A program made the position numbers and the translations under genes. Below, one piece after another: positions 17,723 to 26,193 of a DNA stretch of 64,000 nt. Position 1 is the first letter of the stretch; every line of letters starts with the position of its first letter. The DNA lies in contig CAJTYG010000005.1 of NCBI GenBank assembly GCA_910584155.1, positions 62,001 through 126,000 of the forward strand, given 5' to 3'. Source of the stretch: an uncultured Christensenella sp. (lineage in GTDB: Bacteria; Bacillota; Clostridia; Christensenellales; CAG-917). Under the pieces are notes generated by a model. That model ran no database searches and had not been told where the DNA came from. It was given only the letters and a program-made list of their open reading frames with translations.

Positions 17723-18400
17723 TTATTTTGAGGCTTTCATTTCTTCTGCCTTTGCAAGCAGGTCGTAAAACGGCTTTATCGACAGAAACTGCTCAGCCAA
17801 AACCTGTGAGAGATTTTTGCTCAACAGCAGGTTTATATCGTTGCTTTCGGCAATTAAACCCGTGTTTTTGCGATTTAGCCAATTACGTACCTCGCCGTCG
17901 CAATCGGCGAATTTGCTTCCCTTCAGCTCCTCGCCGTAAAGCTGGAACACGCTCTGATTTTTGTAGCACTCAAAGGCGGCTTTAAATTCCTTTGAACCGT
18001 CAAGTATGAGCTGTCTGAAGTTTTTTACCGACTGTGCGTCCGCCTGATAGTAGCCGCAGCCGTAGCGGAAGCCGTAGGGCGACAGCTCAAAGAAATATCC
18101 GGGCAAACCGTTGTAAAGCTTTTTATCCCTCAAAAATACGCACCACATCTTGTCACGGTATAGATATCCGTCTGTGGCGTATCTCATATCTCTGTATATG
18201 CGGGATATCGTTTTGTCTATCTTCGGCTCGACGATGAAATGCGGATCTATGGACAGCATTGTCGGCGTAAGGTCGGTGACAAGCTCGGCAAAAGGGCGCA
18301 CAAGATATTGCTGATAGTCGTCCTTATGCTGCTTATACCACTCCTTTGAGTTGTATTTGTGATTGAAATATAAAAAATCTATTGACTGCTGTGTAAACAT
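17723..18400 (-). CDS. DUF2461 family protein
   Basis: The protein has 225 residues. The pattern FLYFNHKYNSKEWYKQHKDD near the start, DKTISRIYRDMRYA and YFFELSPYGFRYGCGYY in the middle match DUF2461 (TIGR02453), a cytosolic family of unknown role found widely in bacteria. Length is normal. It starts five bases after the TetR stop, so both are one operon read from the TetR promoter. The TetR protein is therefore a likely controller of this gene. No signal peptide or membrane segment is seen. Confidence 0.85.
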   Translation of the reverse strand: MFTQQSIDFLYFNHKYNSKEWYKQHKDDYQQYLVRPFAELVTDLTPTMLSIDPHFIVEPKIDKTISRIYRDMRYATDGYLYRDKMWCVFLRDKKLYNGLPGYFFELSPYGFRYGCGYYQADAQSVKNFRQLILDGSKEFKAAFECYKNQSVFQLYGEELKGSKFADCDGEVRNWLNRKNTGLIAESNDINLLLSKNLSQVLAEQFLSIKPFYDLLAKAEEMKASK

Positions 18401-18405
18401 AATAA

Positions 18406-19005
18406 CTATATAAACAGCGCAACAAGCGTATTTTCAACGATTGTGCGCATCGCTCCGTAGTCTATATAAGGGTGTTTGTCAAATATGTATTCGTGCGAAA
18501 AGGATTGCACTATGTCCATTGCAAAGTGGACACGCTCGCTCATATTCGGTGCGTCTGCGCCGAGTGCGGCAAGCTTGGCGGAAATTTGCAGGGTGAGGTT
18601 GTCTTCAAGCTCGATAAAGCGAGCGTTTACATCGCCGTCGGAGTGCGACAGACTGTGCAGTGCCTCGTGTATTTTGGCATTTTTGTGATGCAGGTCAATC
18701 GCTATATCGAGCACTTCCTTTGCCAACGTGTAGTAGTTTACGGGCGAGCTTAGCCCGTCGATAAGCGCAAGTATCGGCGAGAACGAATTGTTTAAATGTA
18801 TTTCGAGCACGTCAAGCAAAATGTCGTGCTTATCCTTAAAATATCCGTAAACTATGCCTGTTGATACGCCCGCCCGCTTTGCGATCTGCGCCGTGTTTGT
18901 GCTGTGATAGCCTACCTCTGAAAACAGCTCATAGCCTGCCTGTACGATTTTATTTTTCTTTTCGATCGAGCGCTCCTGCTGAGGCTTGCGCACTTCCTGT
19001 CCCAT
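18406..19005 (-). CDS. TetR/AcrR family transcriptional regulator
   Basis: From the ATG at 19005, preceded by AAGGTTGG, the protein has 199 residues. A longer frame to 19032 lacks a ribosome site. Residues 15-60 form the TetR helix-turn-helix (SIEKKNKIVQAGYELF, then TNTAQIAKRAGVSTGIVYGYFKDKHDIL). The rest is the helical ligand and dimer domain. It is divergent from the feo operon, and two nearly identical boxes lie between the two promoters, so it may repress both itself and feo. An iron regulator encoded elsewhere could also bind the boxes. The ligand is unknown. Confidence 0.9.
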   Translation of the reverse strand: MGQEVRKPQQERSIEKKNKIVQAGYELFSEVGYHSTNTAQIAKRAGVSTGIVYGYFKDKHDILLDVLEIHLNNSFSPILALIDGLSSPVNYYTLAKEVLDIAIDLHHKNAKIHEALHSLSHSDGDVNARFIELEDNLTLQISAKLAALGADAPNMSERVHFAMDIVQSFSHEYIFDKHPYIDYGAMRTIVENTLVALFI

Positions 19006-19049
19006 AACAACCAACCTTATCGATTTGCGCACGATATGCGCTTTTTGAT

Positions 19050-19078
19050 ATTATAACGCTTTTTTGCCGCTTTTGCAA
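19050..19078 (-). promoter_or_regulatory. Promoter of the TetR-DUF2461 operon
   Basis: Minus strand TTGCAA (19078-19073), 17 bases, TATAAT (19055-19050). Confidence 0.6.
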
Positions 19079-19100
19079 TATCAATAACCGAAAAACAAAA

Positions 19101-19122
19101 ATGTGAAATAAATTTCATATTT
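19101..19122. promoter_or_regulatory. Operator-like box 1 (upstream of the feo promoter)
   Basis: A 22-base box beginning ATGTGAAATAA with palindromic core TGAAAT-AA-ATTTCA. It matches box 2 at 21 of 22 positions and lies between the -35 elements of the divergent TetR and feo promoters. Confidence 0.65.
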
Positions 19123-19136
19123 TTTATTTCAAACGG

Positions 19137-19166
19137 TTGACAAACAAAAAATGCGAGTGCTATTAT
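19137..19166 (+). promoter_or_regulatory. Promoter of the feo operon
   Basis: TTGACA (19137-19142), 18 bases, TATTAT (19161-19166). Boxes 1 and 2 lie on either side. Confidence 0.65.
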
Positions 19167-19175
19167 TTTGGCGAA

Positions 19176-19197
19176 ATGTGAAATAAGTTTCATATTT
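19176..19197. promoter_or_regulatory. Operator-like box 2 (over the feo transcription start)
   Basis: A near-copy of box 1 with one change (A to G in the centre). It starts 10 bases after the -10 element, so a bound repressor would block transcription of feo. The two boxes are 75 bases apart, about seven helical turns. Confidence 0.65.
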
Positions 19198-19226
19198 ACA
19201 CATATAATGCAGACGGAGAGAGAAAA

Positions 19227-19439
19227 ATGCCACTTATCGTAGCGCCTATAGGCAAAGAGCTTAAAATCATCAAAATTCTTGCGGATGAAAAGACAAAAAA
19301 GCATCTTGAGAGTTTGGGAATAACGTTATCTTCAAGCGTAAGGATAATATCGCAAAGCGGCGGCAGCACTATCTGTAAGATAAAGGACGGTCGGCTTGCT
19401 TTGGACAAAAATCTTGCAACTAAAATTTTAGTAGCGTAA
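19227..19439 (+). CDS. feoA: FeoA domain protein (first copy)
   Basis: The protein has 70 residues, the usual size for FeoA, a small cytosolic SH3-like protein that helps the ferrous iron channel FeoB. It contains LGITLSSSVRIISQSGGSTICKIKDGRLALDKNLATKILV, which follows the FeoA pattern of a glycine-containing turn, a central KI/V-K-G-R-L strand, and a C-terminal I-L-V. GAGAGAGA before the ATG is a weak ribosome site. It is the first gene of a four-gene operon, 10 bases before the second FeoA. Confidence 0.85.
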   Translation: MPLIVAPIGKELKIIKILADEKTKKHLESLGITLSSSVRIISQSGGSTICKIKDGRLALDKNLATKILVA

Positions 19440-19449
19440 AGGAGGTACT

Positions 19450-19797
19450 ATGCAAAAGACATTGGACGAGTTTATCATCGGACAGTCGGGAGTCATCACC
19501 GCAGTGGGCGGCGACGGCAGGATAAGGCGAAGGCTGTTCGATATGGGCGTTACACCCGGTGCGGAGGTGCTTTTGAGAAAGAAAGCTCCGCTTGGCGATC
19601 CTATCGAGGTATCGATGAGGGGCTATGAGCTGACGCTGCGCAAAACCGAGGCGCAAGCCGTGACGTGCAGCTACTCTGAGGAAGACGAGAAAAAGCTGCT
19701 CGCCGATAAAGAGGATAAAAAGCAAAAGCGCTTTAGCCTCTTTAAAAAGGGCGACAAAAACGCTAAGGATAAAAAGACGGGGAGGACTGACTTATGA
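19450..19797 (+). CDS. feoA: FeoA domain protein with basic tail (second copy)
   Basis: The protein has 115 residues. Residues 5-78 are a FeoA domain (GGDGRIRRRLFDMGVTPGAEVLLRKKAPLGDPIEVSMRGYELTLRK), closer to the consensus than the first copy. The last 35 residues are a lysine-rich, low-complexity tail. AGGAGG lies 5 bases before the ATG. Its stop overlaps the feoB start (ATGA), so translation is coupled. Two FeoA proteins before FeoB are common in Clostridia. The basic tail is unusual and could bind the membrane or the GTPase domain. Confidence 0.92.
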   Translation: MQKTLDEFIIGQSGVITAVGGDGRIRRRLFDMGVTPGAEVLLRKKAPLGDPIEVSMRGYELTLRKTEAQAVTCSYSEEDEKKLLADKEDKKQKRFSLFKKGDKNAKDKKTGRTDL

Positions 19798-22091
19798 TGA
19801 AATTTGCACTTGCAGGCAATCCGAACTGCGGAAAGACAACGCTTTTCAACAGTCTTACGGGCTCTACGGCGCACGTCGGCAACTGGCCAGGCGTAACGGT
19901 GGATAAAAAAGAGGGCGTATATAAAAAATGTGCCGAGCCTATATCGATAGTCGACTTGCCGGGTATATATTCGCTCTCGCCGTACACCCCCGAGGAAGTC
20001 ATTTCAAGAAACTACATTCTCGACGAAAAGCCCGACTGTATCATCAACATCGTCGACGCAACAAATCTTGAGCGCAACCTGTATCTGACCACACAGATAA
20101 TGGAAATTGACGTGCCCATCATCATTGCGCTCAATATGATGGATGCCGTAGAAAAGAACGGCGACAGGATAGAGCCGTCCGAGCTCGAAAAAAAGATAGG
20201 CTTGCCCGTCGTGGCAATATCCGCTCTTAAAGAAAACGGTCTTGACGAGCTTATGTCACGTGCCTACGAGGTGAGCAAGCAAAAGAGAATAGGCAGCACC
20301 GTGCTTGCGGGCACGGAGCTTATGCACCTTATAGGCGATTGCAAGATAGCGCTTGAAGGGCAAAAAGTGGACAACGCACTTTTCCACGCTATCAAGCTTG
20401 TCGAGCTTGACGAAATAGAGGTGAAAATGCACCCCGAATCCGCCAAAATGGTGGAGGAATTCAAGCAGACCTTTAAGGACGATACGTTCGGCTGCGACTT
20501 TGAGGCTATAGTTGCCGACAGCAGATACAAATACATATCCACAAACTATTCCGCAGTAGTCGTAAAAAACAAAAAGAGCGAGGGGCAGAAGCTGTCACGC
20601 TCGGACAGGGCGGACAAGGTGCTTACGCACAGAGTTTGGGGCATTCCGATATTTCTGTTGATACTGTTTGCGATATTCCACCTGACCTTCTCGGAAAACT
20701 TTTTGTTTATAGGCTACGGCTTGCCCGAGGGCTGGGTGTCGCTTGAGGGCACCGCTGCCGAAGGACTGTTCGGCGAGGGCGGAATAAATTCGCCGGGCGT
20801 ATTTTTGCAGAGCCTGCTGGGACTTGCGACCGATTCCATAACGGACGCAATAAGGACGGCTATGGAAAACGGCGCCGTAGCGGAATGGGCGACGGGCTTC
20901 GTTTGCGACGGCATACTCGGCGGACTGTTTTCGGTGCTCAGCTTCCTGCCGCAGATACTGCTTCTGTTCCTGTTTTTCTCGATACTCGAGGACAGCGGCT
21001 ATATGGCGAGAGTTGCGTTTATATTGGATAGAATCTTCCGCAAATTCGGTTTGTCGGGCAGAGCGTTTATGCCTATGATAATGGGCTTCGGCTGCTCGGT
21101 GCCCGCAATAATCAACACACGTACGCTTGCGGATCAAAACGAAAGGACGGCTACGCTTAGAGTTATTCCTTTCTTCAGCTGCGGCGCAAAGCTGCCTATA
21201 CTTACGGCAGTGGCGGGAGGCATACTGTCGCTTGCCAACATAAACAATGCGGATATCATCACATACAGTATGTACCTGCTCGGCGTAGTCGTTGCGATAT
21301 GCGCAGTGCTGCTGATGCGCAACACTACAATGAAGGGCGACGTTCCCCCGTTCATTATGGAATTGCCCGCCTATCACGCACCGCAGTTTAAAAATCTTAT
21401 GCTACACCTGTGGGATAAGCTCGAGCACTTCATCAAAAAGGCGTTTACTATCATACTCGTATCCACTATAGTGATTTGGTTTTTCAGCCACTTCTCTTGG
21501 AGCTGGCACTATCTGCCCGACGAGCAGATGAACGAAAGCATACTTGCAAACCTCGGACAGCTTATTCAGCCGCTGTTTACGCCGCTTGGCTTCGGCAGTC
21601 AGCTCGGCAGCTTTGGGTGGGTGTTTGCGGTCGCAGCTATCACGGGACTTATCGCAAAAGAAAACGTCATTGCGACATTCGGCACGCTTGCGTCCTGCGT
21701 GGTCAGCGGATTTATTGCCGACGAGGCGCTGGAAGGCGTTGACGCCATCGAGGCTCTTATAGGCGCAACGGGCATAGGCATACCCGCACTGATAGCGTTT
21801 ATCGCATTCAACCTGCTCACAATCCCTTGCTTTGCCGCAGTGGCTACCGCAAAGGCGGAGTCGCCATCAAAGAGCTCATTCCGCTGGACGCTGCTGTTTT
21901 GGGTGGCAACATCTTACATCGTCGGCACAATGATATACCTCATCGGCGAGTGGTGGTGGACGCTGTTTATCATCCTTGCGCTGTGGGATGCGGCAATCAC
22001 GCTCATAGTTTTAAACAACAAGGGCAAAATACATTTGGACGGTGCGTTTGCTACTCTCAAGAGCAAGCTTGGCAAACGTAAAACGGAGTAA
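19794..22091 (+). CDS. feoB: Ferrous iron transporter FeoB
   Basis: The protein has 765 residues, the usual length. The N-terminal GTPase has G1 GNPNCGKTT (8-16), G3 DLPGIYSL, and G4 NMMD. A helical GDI domain follows to about residue 265. About nine to eleven membrane segments include the two Gate motifs, the first at SGRAFMPMIMGFGCSVPAI with the conserved Cys. It moves Fe2+ into the cell. GGAGG lies 8 bases before the ATG. It overlaps the second feoA by four bases, and the Cys-rich partner gene follows two bases after its stop. The whole operon is likely controlled by the twin boxes at 19101-19197. Confidence 0.97.
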   Translation: MMKFALAGNPNCGKTTLFNSLTGSTAHVGNWPGVTVDKKEGVYKKCAEPISIVDLPGIYSLSPYTPEEVISRNYILDEKPDCIINIVDATNLERNLYLTTQIMEIDVPIIIALNMMDAVEKNGDRIEPSELEKKIGLPVVAISALKENGLDELMSRAYEVSKQKRIGSTVLAGTELMHLIGDCKIALEGQKVDNALFHAIKLVELDEIEVKMHPESAKMVEEFKQTFKDDTFGCDFEAIVADSRYKYISTNYSAVVVKNKKSEGQKLSRSDRADKVLTHRVWGIPIFLLILFAIFHLTFSENFLFIGYGLPEGWVSLEGTAAEGLFGEGGINSPGVFLQSLLGLATDSITDAIRTAMENGAVAEWATGFVCDGILGGLFSVLSFLPQILLLFLFFSILEDSGYMARVAFILDRIFRKFGLSGRAFMPMIMGFGCSVPAIINTRTLADQNERTATLRVIPFFSCGAKLPILTAVAGGILSLANINNADIITYSMYLLGVVVAICAVLLMRNTTMKGDVPPFIMELPAYHAPQFKNLMLHLWDKLEHFIKKAFTIILVSTIVIWFFSHFSWSWHYLPDEQMNESILANLGQLIQPLFTPLGFGSQLGSFGWVFAVAAITGLIAKENVIATFGTLASCVVSGFIADEALEGVDAIEALIGATGIGIPALIAFIAFNLLTIPCFAAVATAKAESPSKSSFRWTLLFWVATSYIVGTMIYLIGEWWWTLFIILALWDAAITLIVLNNKGKIHLDGAFATLKSKLGKRKTE

Positions 22092-22093
22092 TT

Positions 22094-22312
22094 ATGGGCG
22101 CAGTTGAAATAGTTATAATTGTGCTTGCAGTGCTTATAGTCGCAGCGTTTATCGTGACGTATATCGTGCGCAAGCTAAAGGGCAAGCCTACGGGCGAGTG
22201 CGCCTGCTGCCCGCACGCAAAGGCGTGCAAGCATGGCGACTGTTGCTCGGCAAAGTTGGACTTATCGCAGTATATCAAAAAGGAAGATAAGCCCGACGGC
22301 AAAAATAGCTAA
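22094..22312 (+). CDS. FeoB-associated Cys-rich membrane protein
   Basis: The protein has 72 residues with one N-terminal membrane helix (about 4-27), a KGKPTG linker, and the cysteine cluster CACCPHAKACKHGDCC. This is the FeoB-associated Cys-rich family, which takes the place of FeoC in Firmicutes and may handle iron or sense redox state at the cytoplasmic face. It starts two bases after feoB and is the last gene of the operon, followed by a strong terminator. Confidence 0.9.
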   Translation: MGAVEIVIIVLAVLIVAAFIVTYIVRKLKGKPTGECACCPHAKACKHGDCCSAKLDLSQYIKKEDKPDGKNS

Positions 22313-22352
22313 CGTTGTTCCTTGCATTTTGCAGGTATTTCCTCTCTTTTAA

Positions 22353-22396
22353 CGCACAGAGGCGGAGGCATTTGCCTCCGCCTCTGTGTTTGTATT
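22353..22396. terminator. Bidirectional terminator between feo operon and MFS gene
   Basis: A perfect 15-bp stem (22355-22369 with 22374-22388) with an ATTT loop, flanked by T-rich sequence on both sides. It serves the feo operon and the converging MFS gene. Confidence 0.9.
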
Positions 22397-22407
22397 TTAA
22401 AATAATA

Positions 22408-23967
22408 CTATTGCTCGTTTTTATCTGTTGTATCGCTGTCGCCGAGCGTGTCAATGTCGTTGTCGGCGTCATCTGCGCCGCTATCTTGGCCGTTGCCGTC
22501 CGTCATGTCCGCCATAGACAGTGCGTCAAAGTTGTTGGACGTGAGGCTGTCAAGCTCGGATATGTCGGCGCTCTCAATAGCCTGCGCTTCCTTTTCGCTT
22601 TCACGCTTTGCGATGAGACTTGCTCTGAGCCGTGAGGAATCCTTTATTACAAATATGACAGGAATAAACGCAAATATCGCAATTATTGCCGCCGCAAGGA
22701 AAATTTCGTAGGGCGGGGTAAAGTTTTCGCCGTTCATTCCCATTGCGTTCAAGCCTATTATCAGCGAAACGATAGGACCGACTATCATCGGAATGAGCAC
22801 CGAAAAGCACATTCTCACGCCCTGAAATCTGCCCTCATAGCCTGTGGGAATGTAATCCTGAAAGGTTGCCCCCAGCGCACCGCCGAGCGACAGTATAGCG
22901 CCCATCATAAGTATTCCGCCGATGTAGAGTATGGCTTGCATACCTGCGCTGCCCGTCTTTGTAAACTTAAGCAGATAAAGGCTGAGCGTGCTCAAAATCA
23001 TTATCACGAGCAGGGGAATAAAGAAGTGCTTTCTGCCAAATTTGTCGTACAGCACGCCGCAGATGCCCGTAAACACTGCCGAAGCTACTATTATCACCGC
23101 AAGAGGAATGACAAAGCTGTCGCCGAAGCCCAACGTGACTACGACGAAGTTTATGAGATATGAGAAAAAAGTCTGCTGCGCAATGCCTATTATGCAGGAC
23201 GCCGTAAGCGTGACGTAAAGCATTTTGTTGCTCTTTGCAACGCTCGGACGGAAGCCGTAAAAGGTTTCCTTAAGATAGTTTGGGTTGGAATTTTTTATTA
23301 TGCCTTTTTTGTCTTTGAGAATGAAAATCGCAAGTATGCCCGATACGAGAGGAATAGCACCCAAAACTACGAAAAACAGCCAGTTGCTTGCGTTTTCCTT
23401 TTTGTAGAGAGGCCCTAAGCCTATAAACACCAAAACCACGGCGATGACGGGCAGTATGGAAAGTATAGCGTTTACCTTGCCTCTGTTGGTGGTGTCGGTG
23501 TGGTCCACCACCCAAGCGTTGAATGCGGCGTCGTTGGACGTCGAGCCTGCAAGCGTCATCACGCAGTCAAAGATGATTAGCATTGCCGCAACGCCTGCCA
23601 CCATTGCGCCCTCGGCACGCATAGGAATAGCCGCAAACAGCATTATGGTTACGCCCCAAAAGATGTAGCCGTATGCAATAAAGGGCTTGCGTTTGCCCAC
23701 CTTGTCGCAAAGTCCGCCCGCAAAAACGGTGGTCACGGTCGCCGTGATAGCAGAGAAGATGACCATAAGCGTGGTGACGACGTAGCTTAAATCGCTCCTG
23801 CCCGAATTGCTGAAAATATCCTGCGCAAAGGTTGCGAAATACATATTTTCAACTATCCAAGCTATCTGCCCGATAAGCCCGAAAAAGATAGCGCAAAACC
23901 AAATTTTTGCGCCGAGAGGCGTTGATTTTACACTGTCAGCCTTGATACCTTTTGAAATTTTGCTCAT
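22408..23967 (-). CDS. MFS transporter, GPH/sugar-symporter type
   Basis: The protein has 519 residues and twelve membrane segments. GGLCDKVGKRKPFIAYGYIFWG is the loop 2-3 motif of the major facilitator superfamily, and the arrangement resembles glycoside:cation symporters and SLC45-like carriers. The last 75 residues form a cytoplasmic acidic tail rich in Asp, Ser and Asn, much longer than normal. A similar tail occurs in the MFS protein at 43381-45171. It stands alone. A ribosome site (GGGGGC) precedes the ATG. The likely substrate class is a sugar or sugar derivative, but no neighbouring enzyme confirms it. Confidence 0.85.
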   Translation of the reverse strand: MSKISKGIKADSVKSTPLGAKIWFCAIFFGLIGQIAWIVENMYFATFAQDIFSNSGRSDLSYVVTTLMVIFSAITATVTTVFAGGLCDKVGKRKPFIAYGYIFWGVTIMLFAAIPMRAEGAMVAGVAAMLIIFDCVMTLAGSTSNDAAFNAWVVDHTDTTNRGKVNAILSILPVIAVVLVFIGLGPLYKKENASNWLFFVVLGAIPLVSGILAIFILKDKKGIIKNSNPNYLKETFYGFRPSVAKSNKMLYVTLTASCIIGIAQQTFFSYLINFVVVTLGFGDSFVIPLAVIIVASAVFTGICGVLYDKFGRKHFFIPLLVIMILSTLSLYLLKFTKTGSAGMQAILYIGGILMMGAILSLGGALGATFQDYIPTGYEGRFQGVRMCFSVLIPMIVGPIVSLIIGLNAMGMNGENFTPPYEIFLAAAIIAIFAFIPVIFVIKDSSRLRASLIAKRESEKEAQAIESADISELDSLTSNNFDALSMADMTDGNGQDSGADDADNDIDTLGDSDTTDKNEQ

Positions 23968-24016
23968 ATTGCCCCCTTATCACTCATCAATATATTTTGA
24001 ATGTCAAATAAAAAAT

Positions 24017-24059
24017 GCGTTATCGTCATTTATCTTAAATAGCGTGACGTAAATAACGC
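24017..24059. repeat. Imperfect inverted repeat upstream of the MFS gene
   Basis: GCGTTATCGTCA (24017-24028) faces TGACGTAAATAACGC (24045-24059), a three-base insertion apart from perfect. It lies 50-92 bases before the MFS start codon and could be a regulator site or a leader hairpin. Confidence 0.35.
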
Positions 24060-24167
24060 AACAAAAAATAAATGGGGCGAATTTGCAAAACAAATTCGTT
24101 AAGGATATACGAAATATTTATCTCGGTCCAAAACCGTTGATGACTGTATGTCGCTTAAGGCGCCGTC

Positions 24168-24425
24168 TTAAGCGTTTGCCTTATTTTTTGCCTCACGCAC
24201 GGCGGTTGCAAGCTGATCGGGGCAGGATGTGGATTTAAAGCCGCACCTTATCCCCTTTAACGTCGCTTCTATCTCGTCCACCGTCTTGCCTTCCACAAGC
24301 TTTGATATACCTTGCAGATTGCCGTTGCAGCCGCCCTTAAAGCGGACGTTTGTAACAACGTCGCCCTCTATGTCAAATGTTATCTGCGATGAGCAGGTGC
24401 CTTTTGTAAAATATATGTATTGCAT
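24168..24425 (-). CDS. TSCPD domain protein (TIGR03905 type)
   Basis: The protein has 85 residues. It contains GGCNGNLQGISKLVEG, GIRCGFKSTSCPDQLATAVREA and an N-terminal FTKGTCSSQITFD, which together match the small stand-alone TSCPD family. The TSCPD domain takes its name from the T-S-C-P-D motif found at the C-terminus of some ribonucleotide reductases, where it is thought to bind zinc with its cysteines. The role of the stand-alone form is not known. The gene stands alone. Confidence 0.9.
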   Translation of the reverse strand: MQYIYFTKGTCSSQITFDIEGDVVTNVRFKGGCNGNLQGISKLVEGKTVDEIEATLKGIRCGFKSTSCPDQLATAVREAKNKANA

Positions 24426-24496
24426 ATCAGCCTCGTAAGTTGGTTTAAAATAATTATAAACAGATGTTTCTTATTCGTCAAGATACAATTTGCAGA

Positions 24497-24820
24497 CTAA
24501 ACTGCGTTTTTATATCCCTCGCCCCAAGCGTACATTGCGTCAAGAATGGGCTTTAGCGTTTTGCCAAGCTCGGACAGCGAATATATCACTCTCGGCGGCA
24601 CCTCGGCAAAAACCTCTCTGTCTATAAGTCCGTCGTCCTCGAGCGAGCGCAGATTGTCCGTCAGCACCTTTTTGCTTATGCCGGTCACCGTTGCCAAAAG
24701 CTCGCTAAAGCGTTGAGGACGGCTTAGCAGATTTCGTATTATCAAAAGCTTCCATTTGTTGCCTATGAGCTGCACGGTCGTTGCGACGGGGCACTCGGGC
24801 AATTCTTCACGAGTTAGCAT
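24497..24820 (-). CDS. HxlR family transcriptional regulator
   Basis: From the ATG at 24820, preceded by AAAGGAG, the protein has 107 residues. A longer frame to 24898 has no ribosome site. The winged helix pattern is clear: CPVATTVQLIGNKWKLLIIRNLL, then RFSELLATVTGISKKVLTDNLRSLEDDGLI and RVIYSLSELG. A Cys at the start of the CPV motif is the redox or electrophile sensor in YodB/HypR-type members. It is divergent from a cupin gene, and the region between them has a promoter and a small inverted repeat (24903-24915), so it probably controls that gene. Confidence 0.93.
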   Translation of the reverse strand: MLTREELPECPVATTVQLIGNKWKLLIIRNLLSRPQRFSELLATVTGISKKVLTDNLRSLEDDGLIDREVFAEVPPRVIYSLSELGKTLKPILDAMYAWGEGYKNAV

Positions 24821-24902
24821 AATATTACGCTCCTTTGAGTTTATGGTATCAAAAATGAAGCATAAAGTCAATAGTTTAATTTTAAAACTAAGTAACAAAT
24901 CT

Positions 24903-24915
24903 ATTATCTGATAAT
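24903..24915. promoter_or_regulatory. Possible HxlR operator
   Basis: ATTAT-CTG-ATAAT, flanked by two copies of AAGTAAC (near 24890 and 24919). It lies just upstream of the cupin promoter. Confidence 0.35.
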
Positions 24916-24930
24916 AGAAAAGTAACGGTC

Positions 24931-24959
24931 TTGTATTTGAATTTGTCCGCTGTTATACT
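24931..24959 (+). promoter_or_regulatory. Promoter of the cupin gene
   Basis: TTGTAT (24931-24936), 17 bases, TATACT (24954-24959). Confidence 0.6.
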
Positions 24960-25011
24960 TTGGGCGTAATCGATGAGGTTGCAAAAAAATATAAAATTTC
25001 GGAGGCAAAAA

Positions 25012-25365
25012 ATGAACAGTTTTAACAAAATAAGCGTGACGGATCAAATGCGCACGGAGTTGCACGACAGTCTTAAACTGACGGGTGCGGAAATCAGTAT
25101 CAATACGTTGAGCGCAGGCACGGGCGTGCCGTTTGTACACTCGCATAAGCAAAATGAAGAGATTTATGCCATTCTCGACGGCGAGGGTAAGGCTGTCATA
25201 GACGGCGAAGAGGTATCTTTAAAAAGCGGAGATTGGTTGCGCATTTCGCCCTCTGCAAAAAGACAGTTTTTCGCTTCGGACAGCGGGGCGATAAAGTATA
25301 TCTGCATACAGGTCAAGGCAAATTCGCTTGAAGGATACACATTGACCGACGCAGTGGTTTTATGA
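25012..25365 (+). CDS. Cupin domain protein
   Basis: From the ATG at 25012, preceded by GGAGG at 7 bases, the protein has 117 residues. The two cupin motifs are visible: G-x5-H-x-H-x3-E (GTGVPFVHSHKQNEEIYAI) and G-D-W-x6-P-S-A-K-R (GDWLRISPSAKRQFFA). The second motif has lost the usual final His, so the metal site may have fewer ligands. It is a single-domain cytosolic protein. It is divergent from an HxlR regulator with a sensor Cys, which suggests a part in a response to reactive compounds. The substrate is unknown. Confidence 0.85.
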   Translation: MNSFNKISVTDQMRTELHDSLKLTGAEISINTLSAGTGVPFVHSHKQNEEIYAILDGEGKAVIDGEEVSLKSGDWLRISPSAKRQFFASDSGAIKYICIQVKANSLEGYTLTDAVVL

Positions 25366-25425
25366 TAAAATCGACATAAGCAAAGCGCAACCGTAAAAGG
25401 CTTGCGCTTTGCGGATACAACGACT

Positions 25426-26193
25426 ATGCAACAGGATAACAGAAGAATTCAACTTATAAAGTATCTGCTTGACGAGGGCGGCTATCGTTCGGATATTCCA
25501 AACGACGTTTATTCGCAAAAGAGGTTGCTGCGTGCGCTTTTCAACGTGCGGCATCCGCTGCCCGTAAGCAAAGAGTTTTTGCTTTTGCAGGACGAATATC
25601 TGCAGGAGGAACTGAAGCGCAAAGGGGTGACGGATATAGACAGTCTTACGCCGATCGCACCCGACATTTACGTGTGGCAGGGCGATATAACGGCGCTTAG
25701 GTGCGACGGCATAGTCAACGCCGCAAATTCGCAGCTACTCGGGTGCTTTTGCCCGAATCACGGTTGTATAGACAACGCCATACACACCTTTGCAGGCGTG
25801 CAGCTACGGCTTGAGTGCGCAAGGATAATGGATGCGCAGGGCTGCGGCGAGCCGACGGGGCAGGCAAAAATAACCAAAGCTTACAACCTGCCGTGCAAGT
25901 ATGTTTTGCATACCGTAGGACCTATCGTATACGGCGAACTGACAAAAGAGCTTGAGGACGAGCTTGCCTCTTGCTATCTCGCCTGCCTCAAGCTTGCGGA
26001 TGAAAACAGCCTGCAAAGCGTAGCGTTTTGTTGCATTTCCACAGGCGAATTTCACTTCCCGAACGAGCGTGCGGCGGAGATTGCAATACAAACGGTGAAG
26101 CATTATAAGCAGCTTACAGGCAGCAAAATTAAGATAGTTTTTAATGTGTTTAAGGACAAAGACTATGAAATATACACAAGACTTCTCGGATGA
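25426..26193 (+). CDS. Zinc-containing macrodomain protein-ADP-ribose hydrolase
   Basis: From the ATG at 25426 the protein has 255 residues. An upstream TTG frame (25402) is less likely. The macrodomain has WQGDIT (Asp87), NAANSQLLG (98-106) and HTVGPIVYG. The insert GCFCPNHGCIDNAIH (106-120) carries Cys107, Cys109, His112 and Cys114, the zinc site of the Zn-macro subclass known from Staphylococcus and Streptococcus. Those enzymes remove ADP-ribose from protein side chains. The gene overlaps the sirtuin by 29 bases, so the eraser and writer are made together. Confidence 0.9.
   Translation: MQQDNRRIQLIKYLLDEGGYRSDIPNDVYSQKRLLRALFNVRHPLPVSKEFLLLQDEYLQEELKRKGVTDIDSLTPIAPDIYVWQGDITALRCDGIVNAANSQLLGCFCPNHGCIDNAIHTFAGVQLRLECARIMDAQGCGEPTGQAKITKAYNLPCKYVLHTVGPIVYGELTKELEDELASCYLACLKLADENSLQSVAFCCISTGEFHFPNERAAEIAIQTVKHYKQLTGSKIKIVFNVFKDKDYEIYTRLLG

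Noticed and set aside
24152..24174. Hairpin CGCTTAAG/CTTAAGCG at the TSCPD stop as a terminator
   Set aside because: It overlaps the end of the coding sequence and is not followed by a T-run on the minus strand.
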